Assembly: GCF_023920225.1 (NCBI RefSeq)
Contig: NZ_CP092587.1
Span: 558,001 to 622,000, forward strand
Direction of reading: 5' to 3'
Length of the DNA: 64,000 bases
DNA from: Vibrio gazogenes
GTDB taxonomy: Bacteria; Pseudomonadota; Gammaproteobacteria; Enterobacterales; Vibrionaceae
The notes beneath the pieces are model-generated. The model saw only the letters and a list, made by a program, of their open reading frames with translations. It was not told the origin of the DNA and searched no databases. This document shows positions 1 through 8,263 of the stretch, in pieces (the first letter of the stretch is position 1; every line of letters begins with the position of its first letter). The translations under genes and the position numbers were made by a program.

Positions 1-1
1 G

Positions 2-721
2 ATGGTTGGGCTGAATAACTGGTCTGGTTTAATCCCTGAGTCGGCTGCTTTCACTTTGCCATTCATTTTCCCGAATCGGGAGGCCGCTTATAAGGCATTG
101 GACGGTGATGTGGGCCAGGATGTGTTCAAGTCGATGGAAAAATATGGCATTAAAGGGCTGGGATATCCGGAAAACGGTTTTCGTAATATGACCAATAATC
201 GTGGACCTATCCGTAAACCGGCAGATGTCGCCGGGTTGAGAATGCGAGTGAATAATTCCAAAGCTCTCAATGATATGTTTAATGCATTGCATGCGAACCC
301 CCAACAGATACCTGTTTCTGAACTTTATACTGCCTTAGAAACGGGTGTGGTTGATGCGCAGGATCATCCTATTGGTGTCACCCTTTCTTTTAAGTTCTAT
401 GAAGTACAGAAATACTTGAGTATGACGCAACATGCATATTCGCCGTTGGTCTTAACCATGAATTTAAATAGCTTCAAAAAACTCAGTGCTGCTGAACAGA
501 AAATCATCACAGATGTTGCAACGGAAGCCGTCAATATGCAGCGCAAAATGAGTATTAAGAAAGAAGATCAGATGATCGCTGAATTGGAATCTCATGGTAT
601 GAAAGTCAACCGTGATGTCGATGGCGCAGCATTTCAGGCGGTGGTTAAGCCGGTTTGGAATGCGTTTATCAAAGAAAACGGTGACGGCATGATCAATCGC
701 ATTTTGGCGACTCAAAAATAA
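2..721 (+). CDS. TRAP transporter substrate-binding protein, DctP/YiaO family (5' end outside window)
   Basis: Periplasmic solute-binding subunit of a tripartite ATP-independent (TRAP) transporter. It delivers an acidic sugar or carboxylate to the membrane subunits. The visible 239 residues are the C-terminal three quarters of a protein that is usually about 325 residues, so the signal peptide and first lobe lie outside the window and the first ATG seen here is probably internal. The DctP signature is present: LRMRVNNSK near residue 80, carrying the conserved substrate-binding arginine, followed by ALETGVVDAQDHPI near 112-125. By recalled similarity it is closest to E. coli YiaO, the 2,3-diketo-L-gulonate binder. 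This fits the downstream sgbE-lyxK-sgbH-ulaE genes. The family is sure; the substrate is inferred from context. Confidence 0.88.
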   Translation: MVGLNNWSGLIPESAAFTLPFIFPNREAAYKALDGDVGQDVFKSMEKYGIKGLGYPENGFRNMTNNRGPIRKPADVAGLRMRVNNSKALNDMFNALHANPQQIPVSELYTALETGVVDAQDHPIGVTLSFKFYEVQKYLSMTQHAYSPLVLTMNLNSFKKLSAAEQKIITDVATEAVNMQRKMSIKKEDQMIAELESHGMKVNRDVDGAAFQAVVKPVWNAFIKENGDGMINRILATQK

Positions 722-814
722 AGTCAGCGATGAATGAGGCTTTCGGTGTGCGGTGCTGCCGTACACCGAAATTCAGAGGAGAGATATCGACAAGGCATGT
801 CGATAGGAGCATGT

Positions 815-1513
815 ATGTATTCTGAAATCAAACAACGTGTACTTGATGCGAATTTGAGTCTGCCGAAGTATGGTCTGGTGACATTCACATGGGGCAATGT
901 CTCTGAGATTGATCGGGCACGCCATATCATCGCGATTAAACCATCTGGTGTGGCATACGATGACATGACTATCGACGACATCGTCGTCGTCGATCTGGAT
1001 GGCACGATTGTCGAAGGGACGTTGAATCCTTCAAGCGACACGAAAACCCATCTTGAACTCTACAAAGCATTTCCATCGATCGGGGGCATTGTGCATACCC
1101 ATTCACGCCATGCCACGATTTGGGCTCAGGCCGGATTGGATATCCCAGCGCTCGGAACCACCCATGCCGATTATTTTTACGGCAACATTCCTTGCACGCG
1201 TCCGCTGACGCCAGCGGAGATTGCGGGAGATTATGAGCAAAATACCGGTTTGGTGATGATTGAAACGCTACAGCAGCGACAGATTGATCCGGTTGCTGTC
1301 CCCAGTGCGATCATTACCGGTCATGCCCCGTTTAGTTGGGGAAAAAATGCCGATGAAGCCGTTCACAATGCCGTGGTTCTGGAAGAGGTTGCAACGATGG
1401 CTCTCGGCACCCGTTCTCTGAATGCCGACATTATGTTGCAGCAAGAACTTTCGGATAAGCATTACTTCCGTAAGCATGGGAAAGATGCCTATTACGGACA
1501 AAAAAGCAAATAA
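815..1513 (+). CDS. sgbE: L-ribulose-5-phosphate 4-epimerase (AraD/UlaF/SgbE family)
   Basis: Class II aldolase-fold, zinc-dependent epimerase converting L-ribulose-5-P to D-xylulose-5-P, which then enters the pentose phosphate pathway. The 232-residue product begins [20 protein letters not shown], which aligns with the UlaF/SgbE N-terminus. I chose ATG 815 because AGGAG (805-809) lies five bases upstream; in-frame ATGs at 734 and 797 would add residues absent from the family. Metal ligands are visible: Asp in SSDTKTH, two His in [12 protein letters not shown] and a later His in TGHAPFSWG. The [12 protein letters not shown] segment favours UlaF/SgbE over AraD. It follows the TRAP gene and precedes the kinase, so it probably forms the last step of 3-keto-L-gulonate breakdown. 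No arabinose genes are nearby. Confidence 0.9.
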   Translation: MYSEIKQRVLDANLSLPKYGLVTFTWGNVSEIDRARHIIAIKPSGVAYDDMTIDDIVVVDLDGTIVEGTLNPSSDTKTHLELYKAFPSIGGIVHTHSRHATIWAQAGLDIPALGTTHADYFYGNIPCTRPLTPAEIAGDYEQNTGLVMIETLQQRQIDPVAVPSAIITGHAPFSWGKNADEAVHNAVVLEEVATMALGTRSLNADIMLQQELSDKHYFRKHGKDAYYGQKSK

Positions 1514-1544
1514 ATCAGTCGGTTCACTGATGGCGGAGCAGAAT

Positions 1545-3047
1545 ATGGGTCAAAGCACAATGCATTATTTTCTTGGGATTGATTCCGGTGGTACGGTTCT
1601 GAAAGCGGGTCTGTTTGACCGTCACGGACGCCAAATTGCGTTGTATCGTGAAAATACCCAAGTGATTCGTGAAAAGCAGGGCTGGATCGAACGGGATTTA
1701 ACCCTGTATTGGCAGGAAGCCTGTCGTGCGATTCAAGGGGTGATCAAGCAGAGTGGTATCCGACCGGAGCAGATTCAGGGGCTGAGTATTTCTGCGCAAG
1801 GTAAAGGACTCTATTTGCTGGATAAACACGGCAAAGCGCTGCGTCACGGCATTCTATCGTCTGATTCTCGTTCTATCGAAATTGTCAGACAGTGGCAACG
1901 AGACGGTATCCCTCAGACAATCTACCCGCTGACCCGTCAGACCTTATGGACCGGGCATCCCGTCTCGATCCTGCGCTGGGTGAAACAATATGAACCCCAT
2001 CTCTATGCGCAGATCGGCTCAGTCTTGATGTCCCACGATTATTTACGTTACTGCCTGACCGGTGAGATCCGGGCAGAGATGACCAATATGTCGGAAAGTA
2101 ATCTCTATCATGCTGACAAGCAACAGTACGATCCGGCACTGCTGTCGATCTTTGGTATTGAAGAGGTTTGGAGTGCGTTGCCTGAGCTGATTTATCCTTC
2201 AGCGTGTTCAGGTACGGTCAACGAAGATGCTGCCCAAGCCACCGGACTCATGGTTGGCACGCCGGTTTACGGTGGGTTATTCGATGTAGTCTCGACTGCA
2301 ATCTGTTCCGGCATTGATGCCGAGCAACCGATGCTGAATGCAGTGATGGGGACTTGGTCGGTAACTTCCGGGATCACGACGGCTCTTGAAGATCATCCTG
2401 ATGAGCAGTTTGTTTACGGACATTATGCGATGCCCGGTGCTTATATTGTCCATGAAGCCAGCCCGACATCAGCAAGCAATTATGAATGGTTCGCGCCTTA
2501 TCTGGGCGGAGAGAAGATCGATCATCAGGAGAATGAGCGTTTAGTCAGCGCATTGGCGCCGTTAGCCAGTGATGTGCTTTTCGTTCCTTTTCTGTATGGC
2601 TCTAACGCAGGACTGGGGCTGAAAGGATCGTTATATGGGTTGCAGGCTTATCACAGCAAAGCGCATCTCATTCAGGCGATCTGGTTGGGGATCTTGTGTT
2701 GTCACAATGTTCATCTGCAAAAAATGTTACGCCGTTTCCCGGAAACCCGCGTGTTACGGGTGACCGGCGGTACCACCCAGTCCTCGACCTGGATGCAGAT
2801 GTTGGCCGATCTCACCGGATTGATACTCGAAATACCCGCAGTAGAGGAAACCGGAGCATTAGGGGCAGCCCTTGTTTCAATGGTTGGCAGTGGTACTTAT
2901 CCCGATCTCGCCACTGCATTGGCTGCATCAGATATCCCGATAGCAACGGTTCAGCCCAATCCTGATTTATATGCCAGTTATCAACGCCAGTATCAACGGT
3001 ATCTGCGCTATGTCGAAACGCTGAAAAATTTTGAGGAAATGGTATGA
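1545..3047 (+). CDS. lyxK: FGGY-family L-xylulose/3-keto-L-gulonate kinase (LyxK-like)
   Basis: Sugar kinase of the FGGY family, predicted to phosphorylate 3-keto-L-gulonate (or L-xylulose) so that the next enzyme, SgbH, can decarboxylate it. The product is 500 residues, close to E. coli LyxK. The N-terminal phosphate-1 motif is LGIDSGGTVLKAGLFD. The C-terminal half carries TGGTTQSSTWMQMLADLTG and ETGALGAALVSMVG, the adenosine-binding signature. ATG 1545 is preferred because GGAG (1535-1538) is well placed and the sequence then starts MGQSTMHYFLGIDSGG; the frame is open further upstream but overlaps sgbE. It ends in an ATGA overlap with sgbH, indicating translational coupling. Other FGGY substrates cannot be excluded from sequence, but the context is strong. 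Confidence 0.88.
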   Translation: MGQSTMHYFLGIDSGGTVLKAGLFDRHGRQIALYRENTQVIREKQGWIERDLTLYWQEACRAIQGVIKQSGIRPEQIQGLSISAQGKGLYLLDKHGKALRHGILSSDSRSIEIVRQWQRDGIPQTIYPLTRQTLWTGHPVSILRWVKQYEPHLYAQIGSVLMSHDYLRYCLTGEIRAEMTNMSESNLYHADKQQYDPALLSIFGIEEVWSALPELIYPSACSGTVNEDAAQATGLMVGTPVYGGLFDVVSTAICSGIDAEQPMLNAVMGTWSVTSGITTALEDHPDEQFVYGHYAMPGAYIVHEASPTSASNYEWFAPYLGGEKIDHQENERLVSALAPLASDVLFVPFLYGSNAGLGLKGSLYGLQAYHSKAHLIQAIWLGILCCHNVHLQKMLRRFPETRVLRVTGGTTQSSTWMQMLADLTGLILEIPAVEETGALGAALVSMVGSGTYPDLATALAASDIPIATVQPNPDLYASYQRQYQRYLRYVETLKNFEEMV

Positions 3048-3694
3048 ACCAGACACAACCTTATTTGCAAATTGCACTGGATTCGACGGATCTGAGCACC
3101 GCTTTGAATGATGTTCATCATGTCGCAGATGTCGTTGATGTGATTGAAGTCGGTACGGTACTGGCTTTCTCAGAAGGGATGAGTGCGGTCAAAACGCTTC
3201 GGCAACGTTATCCCCGGCATATTTTAGTGTGTGATATGAAGTTGCTTGATGCAGGAGAAACATTAGCGGAGATGGCATTTGCCAGCGGTGCAAATTGGAT
3301 CACCGTCGGTGCAGCCGCGCATATTGAAACCGTGCGCTCAGCTCAGCGGATTGCGCAGCAGTTTGATGGTGAAATTCAGATTGAATTGTTCGGACACTGG
3401 ACAATTGAGGACGCGAAACTCTGGGTAGAAAGTGGCGTGACACAAGCGATTTATCACCGCTCCCGGGATGCGCAAGCGGCCGGAGTGGGGTGGGGTGAGC
3501 ATGATTTAATGCTGATGGAGCAATTATCTGAGGTCGGGCTTGAACTCTCGATTACCGGTGGTATCGTTCCGGAAGATATTCATTTATTTAAGAATATCCG
3601 TGCAAAATCGTTCATCGCTGGACGCGCACTGGCAAATCGCGAGGGAAAAACCATAGCCCATGAGTTTCGCAAACAGATCAACCACTACTGGTAA
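3044..3694 (+). CDS. sgbH: 3-keto-L-gulonate-6-phosphate decarboxylase (UlaD/SgbH family)
   Basis: Orotidine-decarboxylase-superfamily TIM barrel converting 3-keto-L-gulonate-6-P to L-xylulose-5-P and CO2 in a magnesium-dependent reaction. The 216-residue length is typical. Characteristic pieces are LQIALDST at the N-terminus, VIEVGT (catalytic Glu) near residue 35, CDMKLLDAGE with the Asp-x-Lys...Asp triad near 64-70, and YHRSRDAQAAGVGWG near 143-156. Hexulose-6-P synthase is the main sister family. The RSRDAQAAG stretch and the kinase/epimerase neighbours favour the gulonate enzyme. The start codon overlaps the lyxK stop (ATGA at 3044-3047). The product is the substrate of the UlaE-like epimerase 0.8 kb downstream. 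Confidence 0.9.
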   Translation: MNQTQPYLQIALDSTDLSTALNDVHHVADVVDVIEVGTVLAFSEGMSAVKTLRQRYPRHILVCDMKLLDAGETLAEMAFASGANWITVGAAAHIETVRSAQRIAQQFDGEIQIELFGHWTIEDAKLWVESGVTQAIYHRSRDAQAAGVGWGEHDLMLMEQLSEVGLELSITGGIVPEDIHLFKNIRAKSFIAGRALANREGKTIAHEFRKQINHYW

Positions 3695-3703
3695 GGTTTC
3701 TTT

Positions 3704-4468
3704 ATGAGTGAGCAGGTAAAATCACTGGTGAAGTCTATGGCTGTGCTGGAATTTCTTAGCCACCACCCCGATGGGGTCGCGTTGCATGAAATTGCGCAGC
3801 AGACCGGCATCAACAAAACCTCGGCTTATCGTATGCTCAGTACCTTTGAGGCATTGGGGTATGTCGCCCAACATTCGGCGTCGAAGAATTATCGATTAAC
3901 GCTGAAGCTACTGCATATCGGTCATTCGGCTTTGAGTTCCGACGTCTTGGCGACAACTCGGCCGAAGTTGAATGAGCTGGTGAAAGACCTGAATGAAACG
4001 ATCAACTTTATTTCCCGTGAGGGGGATAAGATCGTGTTTCGGGATAAGTTGGAACCTCAGCATTCACCGTTCAGAACCCGGACGTTTGTCGGTATGTATT
4101 CCGAAATGTATTGCACCGCTGCGGGAAAAGTTTTTCTGGCGTTTTCAACGCAGGAAGATCAAGAGAATTACTGGCAGCGCAATGTCGGCCTGATTCAGAA
4201 ACTGACCGACAATACCATTGTCAATAAAACCCATTTTCTCAATGAGCTGAAGAAGATCAGGGAACAAGGGTATGCGATTGATAATGAAGAAAATGAAGCC
4301 GGTATTTCTTGCACCGCCGTGCCGATTTTTGACCGTTCAGGCTCGCCGGCCTATGCCGTCAGCCTCTCAACACTCACCCCCCGGTTAAGAAATTTCGGAC
4401 CGGATAATCTCGCGAATAAGATCAAACAAACGACAGAAAAGATAGCACAAGAACTGTTTAAACAGTGA
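3704..4468 (+). CDS. IclR-family transcriptional regulator (YiaJ-like), in the gulonate operon
   Basis: DNA-binding repressor or activator with an N-terminal winged helix-turn-helix (about residues 8-70, containing GVALHEIAQQTGINKTSAYRMLSTFEALGY) and a C-terminal IclR effector domain. That domain holds MYCTAAGKVFLAF near 145 and YAIDNEENEAGISCTAVPIFD near 187-207. The length of 254 residues is standard. It begins nine bases after the sgbH stop, and sgbU/ulaE follows within 20 bases, so it lies inside the operon and is probably co-transcribed with the genes it controls. E. coli controls the equivalent yia operon with the IclR protein YiaJ. A second IclR gene lies at 10947-11699; which one binds the palindrome at 5622-5640 cannot be told from sequence. 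Confidence 0.9.
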   Translation: MSEQVKSLVKSMAVLEFLSHHPDGVALHEIAQQTGINKTSAYRMLSTFEALGYVAQHSASKNYRLTLKLLHIGHSALSSDVLATTRPKLNELVKDLNETINFISREGDKIVFRDKLEPQHSPFRTRTFVGMYSEMYCTAAGKVFLAFSTQEDQENYWQRNVGLIQKLTDNTIVNKTHFLNELKKIREQGYAIDNEENEAGISCTAVPIFDRSGSPAYAVSLSTLTPRLRNFGPDNLANKIKQTTEKIAQELFKQ

Positions 4469-4486
4469 TTGAAAAGGATACCAGCG

Positions 4487-5356
4487 ATGAACAACCATAC
4501 CCTCAAATCTCGCATCGGCCTATATGAAAAGGCGATGCCGGCAACGCTATCCTGGGAAGACCGTCTCAGAGAAGCAAAATCACTTGGCTTTGATTTTGTC
4601 GAAATTTCTGTCGATGAAACCGACGCCCGGCAACAACGGCTGGACTGGGGAGATGATGAGATTGAACAGCTTCGTCAGCTCTGTTTTCAGTACGATATAC
4701 CATTACAAAGCATGTGTTTGAGTGCGCACCGTAAATTCCCATTCGGCTCTGAACATCCACAGGTTCGAGAAAAAGCCCGTGAGATTATGGAAAAAGCCAT
4801 CAAACTGGCTTATCGACTGGGAATCCGGACCATTCAATTGGCTGGATACGATGTTTATTATGAGTCTCAATCGGTAGAGACTCATCAACGCTTTATTGAA
4901 GGAATGCGTTGGGCGGCGAAGCTGGCAGAGCAGGCCGGTGTGATGTTGGCGGTCGAAATCATGGATACGCCGTATCTGAATTCGTTATCTAAATTTGAAG
5001 TCTTAAAACGGGAAGTCCCGTCCCCTTATTTTATGGCTTATCCCGATGTCGGTAATATCACGGGCTGGAATCACGATGTTTGTACTGAACTGAAACTGGC
5101 CCGGGATCATCTGGTACAGATTCATCTCAAAGATACGCTGAAAGTGAAACATGGTTTCTCCGGGAAGTTCCGGGATTTGGTGATCGGTGAAGGCGAAGTT
5201 GATTTTCCGGCTATTTTTACGGCACTTAAAGAGATTCACTACGGTGCGCCGTTCGTGATTGAAATGTGGGCTCATGATGAGCACTGGCGAGACAATATCA
5301 TCACCGCCAAACAGCGTTTAACGGAGATGGCACATAGCGTCGGGTTTGAGCTATAG
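4487..5356 (+). CDS. ulaE: L-ribulose/L-xylulose-5-phosphate 3-epimerase (UlaE/SgbU family)
   Basis: Xylose-isomerase-like TIM barrel that epimerises L-xylulose-5-P to L-ribulose-5-P, linking SgbH to SgbE. The 289-residue product shows IGLYEKAMPATLSWEDRL at the start, GFDFVEISVDETDAR near 36-50, SMCLSAHRKFPFGSE near 77-91, IQLAGYDVYYES, an EIMDTPYLNS segment and HLKDT, all matching the UlaE/SgbU pattern including metal-binding Glu/Asp/His positions. ATG 4487 is favoured by AGGA at 4475-4478; a TTG at 4469 is also in frame and would add six residues. It is the last gene of the first sugar unit and is followed by a strong terminator. With SgbE, LyxK and SgbH it completes the pathway. Confidence 0.9.
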   Translation: MNNHTLKSRIGLYEKAMPATLSWEDRLREAKSLGFDFVEISVDETDARQQRLDWGDDEIEQLRQLCFQYDIPLQSMCLSAHRKFPFGSEHPQVREKAREIMEKAIKLAYRLGIRTIQLAGYDVYYESQSVETHQRFIEGMRWAAKLAEQAGVMLAVEIMDTPYLNSLSKFEVLKREVPSPYFMAYPDVGNITGWNHDVCTELKLARDHLVQIHLKDTLKVKHGFSGKFRDLVIGEGEVDFPAIFTALKEIHYGAPFVIEMWAHDEHWRDNIITAKQRLTEMAHSVGFEL

Positions 5357-5414
5357 GCTGTTTTCTACCCGTCCAGATTGAACAAAATTCAACCATGAAA
5401 GGTCAACAGCTCCT

Positions 5415-5446
5415 AATAAGGCGCGTGTCAACGCGCCTTATTTTTC
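5415..5446 (+). terminator. Rho-independent terminator of the gulonate operon
   Basis: Perfect 12-bp stem (AATAAGGCGCGT at 5415-5426, complement at 5431-5442) with the four-base loop GTCA, continuing into a T run. It lies about 60 bases after the ulaE stop and separates the first sugar unit from the ABC operon. Confidence 0.9.
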
Positions 5447-5503
5447 ATCTTGTCTCATGATGACAGTCAATGGTGATACCCAGTCGAAACAAGGGTTGGC
5501 GGC

Positions 5504-5525
5504 AAATGTGATCCGATTCACTTAA
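5504..5525 (+). promoter_or_regulatory. CRP (cAMP receptor protein) binding site upstream of the ABC sugar operon
   Basis: The bases AAATGTGATCCGATTCACTT start at 5504. TGTGA (5507-5511) and TCACT (5518-5522) are separated by six bases, nine of ten matching the TGTGA-N6-TCACA consensus, with flanking A/T as expected. It lies 180-200 bp upstream of the ABC ATPase start. Catabolite control of a sugar-uptake operon is the natural reading. I could not place the -35/-10 hexamers securely, so the class of activation is unknown. Confidence 0.7.
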
Positions 5526-5621
5526 AGACCAAAAACAAACGATATCCCTATCAAATACAGATCTTGCTCACTTTTTAAACACAAAAAACACTATAACGTA
5601 ATTTGGAATTTAAAATAATAT

Positions 5622-5640
5622 TATTCCACAATGTGGAATA
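5622..5640. promoter_or_regulatory. 19-bp palindrome, putative IclR-type operator
   Basis: TATTCCACAATGTGGAATA consists of two perfectly complementary 9-bp arms around one central base. It lies 60-78 bp upstream of the ABC ATPase start and downstream of the CRP site, where a repressor would block transcription. IclR-family operators are often short palindromes with TTCCA/TGGAA-like arms. Two IclR genes flank this operon, so one of them is the likely ligand (inference). The rest of the 344-bp gap (5357-5700) holds the terminator and CRP site; I see no gene in it. Confidence 0.6.
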
Positions 5641-5700
5641 TAAGTGTGGTTGATTGTGAGCTGACATCCCGCGAAGCAGTCATATCATCATGAGGTATCT

Positions 5701-7239
5701 ATGGAATTGCTCAACAATCCACAAGGAAGTCTGCTCTCGATTGATCGGTTAACTAAGCGATTCTTTAATTTTGTTGCATTGGAATCCGCTTCTTTCCATG
5801 TACACCCGGGACGTTGTGTGGCGCTACTTGGGGAAAATGGTGCCGGAAAATCGACCTTGATTAAAACGCTGGCCGGCATTCATAAAAAAACATCCGGTGA
5901 GATTCGTTTTAAAGGGGAACCGATTGAGGATGCAACCCATTTAGCGTCAGCCAATCAAGTCCCTATTGCCTTTATTCATCAGGATCTTGGCTTGATCGAA
6001 TGGATGACGGTTGCGGAGAACATCGGTTTAACACTGGGGTTCCCGAAACGCTGGGGCATGATCAACTGGAAAGCCGCAGCAGAAAAAGCGCAGCAAGTTC
6101 TGGATTTGGTCGGGTTAGACGTGAAAGCGTCTGAGCGCATTTTTAACTTAAGTGCGGCAGAGAAATCCTTATTGGCGATTGCCAGAGCCTTGGTCGCTGA
6201 TGCGGAGGTGTTGATCTTAGATGAACCGACGGCTTCTCTGGTTGCCAGTGATGTCGGTCGGATGTTTCAGGTGTTGAAACGGCTGAAAGCGCAGGGAGTG
6301 GGGATGATTTATGTCTCCCATCGGCTGGATGAAATTCATGATATTTGTGATGACGTAGTGGTGTTACGCGATGGACGTTTAGTGGGCTCCGGTCTGGTCA
6401 GTGACTACACCATTGATGAGTTGGTAACGCTGATCGTCGGTTCGCAAAAAGAGATGAATTATCGGACCCCGCTCCAGCCGGAGCAGGATGATATTTTGCA
6501 AGTCCGTAATCTACAACTCGGTGATTTAGAGCCGTTCAATATGACGTTGCGTCATGGTGAGCTGGTTGCTTTGGTTGGTCTGCGCAATGCCGGGCAAGAA
6601 GCGATTGGGCAGGCGTTATTTGGAGGGCTCAATATCAAGTCCGGTGAGGTGTTCATTCGCGGAGAAAAGGCTGATATCAGTTCGCCCGCTAAAAGTATTC
6701 GCAGTGGATTTGCCATGGTGGCAGCTGATCGGGTCAAAGAGAGTATTTGTGGCTCAATGAGCGCGATGGAAAACCTGAACTTGAATCCGACCATCAATGG
6801 TGGCGGTTATCTGACTTTCCTGTCAAAGCCTCAAGAATATCGTCAGGCCCTCGAAGCGATGAAACAATACGAAGTTCGCCCGATGGATCCTGATATTGCA
6901 ATCAGCTCAATGAGTGGCGGCAATCAGCAAAAAGTGATTTTGGCGCGCTGGTTCAATCTGAATAAGCCGATTGTCATTTTGGATAATCCAACGGCTGGTG
7001 TTGATATTGGTGCTCGTTCTGAAATTTATCGAATCATGCGTGAGTCCATTCGTCAGGGATTGTCTGTGATTGTCATTTCCAGTGACTTTGAAGAGGTGGT
7101 GAATATATCAAATCGGGCGTTAGTGTTTAACCGGGGAAAAGTGGTGAAAGAGCTGACGGAGCAGCAAGTGACGGTGGCTAATTTATTGAAGTATGCATCA
7201 GGTTCAAAAGTAGGAGAGGACGAACATGGCGACGTCTAA
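5701..7239 (+). CDS. Sugar ABC transporter ATP-binding protein (CUT2, RbsA/XylG-like)
   Basis: Duplicated ATPase subunit of a monosaccharide importer, 512 residues. The first nucleotide-binding domain (about 10-250) has Walker A GENGAGKST near 42-50, signature LSAAEKSLLAIARAL and Walker B VLILDEPTASL. The second (about 260-505) has a degenerate Walker A (LVGLRNAGQEAIG), signature MSGGNQQKVILARW and Walker B IVILDNPTAGVD. A weak second Walker A is normal in CUT2 ATPases; Asn in place of Glu after Walker B in the second half (LDNP) also suggests a catalytically poor site. GAGG at 5692-5695 supports the start. The permease start overlaps its 3' end by 14 bases. The substrate is unknown; ribose and xylose proteins are the nearest familiar relatives. 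Confidence 0.9.
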   Translation: MELLNNPQGSLLSIDRLTKRFFNFVALESASFHVHPGRCVALLGENGAGKSTLIKTLAGIHKKTSGEIRFKGEPIEDATHLASANQVPIAFIHQDLGLIEWMTVAENIGLTLGFPKRWGMINWKAAAEKAQQVLDLVGLDVKASERIFNLSAAEKSLLAIARALVADAEVLILDEPTASLVASDVGRMFQVLKRLKAQGVGMIYVSHRLDEIHDICDDVVVLRDGRLVGSGLVSDYTIDELVTLIVGSQKEMNYRTPLQPEQDDILQVRNLQLGDLEPFNMTLRHGELVALVGLRNAGQEAIGQALFGGLNIKSGEVFIRGEKADISSPAKSIRSGFAMVAADRVKESICGSMSAMENLNLNPTINGGGYLTFLSKPQEYRQALEAMKQYEVRPMDPDIAISSMSGGNQQKVILARWFNLNKPIVILDNPTAGVDIGARSEIYRIMRESIRQGLSVIVISSDFEEVVNISNRALVFNRGKVVKELTEQQVTVANLLKYASGSKVGEDEHGDV

Positions 7240-8263
7240 TATTAAATCGACCGCACTAGAGACGGATGTAACCCTCTCTTTGGGGATTGGGAATTTCATT
7301 ACCCAGATTGCAATGCGTTATGGATTACTACTATTGACGGTATTTTTAATCCTGCTGTTTAGTCTGACGACCAACACCTTCTTTTCAATGCTGACACTTC
7401 AGGCAATTTTGAGTGAAAAGAGCGTTGTTGCGATTCTTGCTTTAGCAGCGATGGTGACCATGATCACCGGCAAAATGAACCTCAATGTTGGGTTTGGTGT
7501 TACCTTCTGGCATGTCTTTGCCATTACCTTACAGCAATGGTACGGATTCTCCTGGGAAGCTGCGGCATTGATTGTTGTGCTGTGTGGGTGTCTGTATGGT
7601 GCATTCAACGGCATGCTGGTGGCATTGGCGGATATTGACTCTTTCGTGGCCACGTTAGGCACCGGGACCGTGATTTATGCTGTGTCACTATGGCATACCG
7701 GTGGCCGTCAAATTGTTGGTGCATTGCCGGAGAATTTCTATCTGTTCAGCAGCTATGACATTGTCGGCATTCCGATCATCGTCTTTTACCTACTCGCGAT
7801 TACGCTGCTGCTTTGGCTGGTGACTGAATACACCGCTTTAGGACGCAAACTCTATGCAGTCGGTGCGAATCCGAATACTGCATCCTTAAATGGTATCAAT
7901 ACGACCTCTTGTTACATCGGCGCTTATGTGGTTTCGGACGGATTGATCGCTTTTGCCAGCGTGCTGTTGGCTTCTCATATCGGGATCGGTTCTTCTTCGG
8001 TTGGTCAGGACTACATGCTACCGGCATTGGTCGGTGCATTCTTAGGCTCAACGACATTTCGTGCCGGGCGGGTCAACGTCTGGGGCACTCTGATCGGTGT
8101 TTCTCTGGTTAGCGTCGGGATTTCAGGTCTTCAACAATGGGGCACACCATTCTTTGTCGAACCACTATTCAATGGCGCGATTCTGTTAATTTCCATCACT
8201 TTGGCTGGCTTTAGCCAAAAACGTAAACAAACAGCAACCAAAAATAATGTGAAGGTGAAATAA
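7226..8263 (+). CDS. Sugar ABC transporter permease (CUT2, RbsC-like)
   Basis: Inner-membrane subunit forming the translocation channel, 345 residues with roughly nine or ten hydrophobic segments. A BPD_transp_2-type core runs over about residues 50-330. Family landmarks include LALAAMVTMITGKMNLNVGFG near 71-91, GMLVALADIDSFVATLGTGT near 132-151, YAVGANPNTASLNGIN near 212-227 and the late LVGAFLGSTTFRAGRVNVWGT. The start lies inside the ATPase 3' end, and its TAA overlaps the A of the binding-protein ATG (8263), so the three genes are translationally coupled. It is the only permease in the unit, so it probably acts as a homodimer. Confidence 0.9.
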   Translation: MATSNIKSTALETDVTLSLGIGNFITQIAMRYGLLLLTVFLILLFSLTTNTFFSMLTLQAILSEKSVVAILALAAMVTMITGKMNLNVGFGVTFWHVFAITLQQWYGFSWEAAALIVVLCGCLYGAFNGMLVALADIDSFVATLGTGTVIYAVSLWHTGGRQIVGALPENFYLFSSYDIVGIPIIVFYLLAITLLLWLVTEYTALGRKLYAVGANPNTASLNGINTTSCYIGAYVVSDGLIAFASVLLASHIGIGSSSVGQDYMLPALVGAFLGSTTFRAGRVNVWGTLIGVSLVSVGISGLQQWGTPFFVEPLFNGAILLISITLAGFSQKRKQTATKNNVKVK

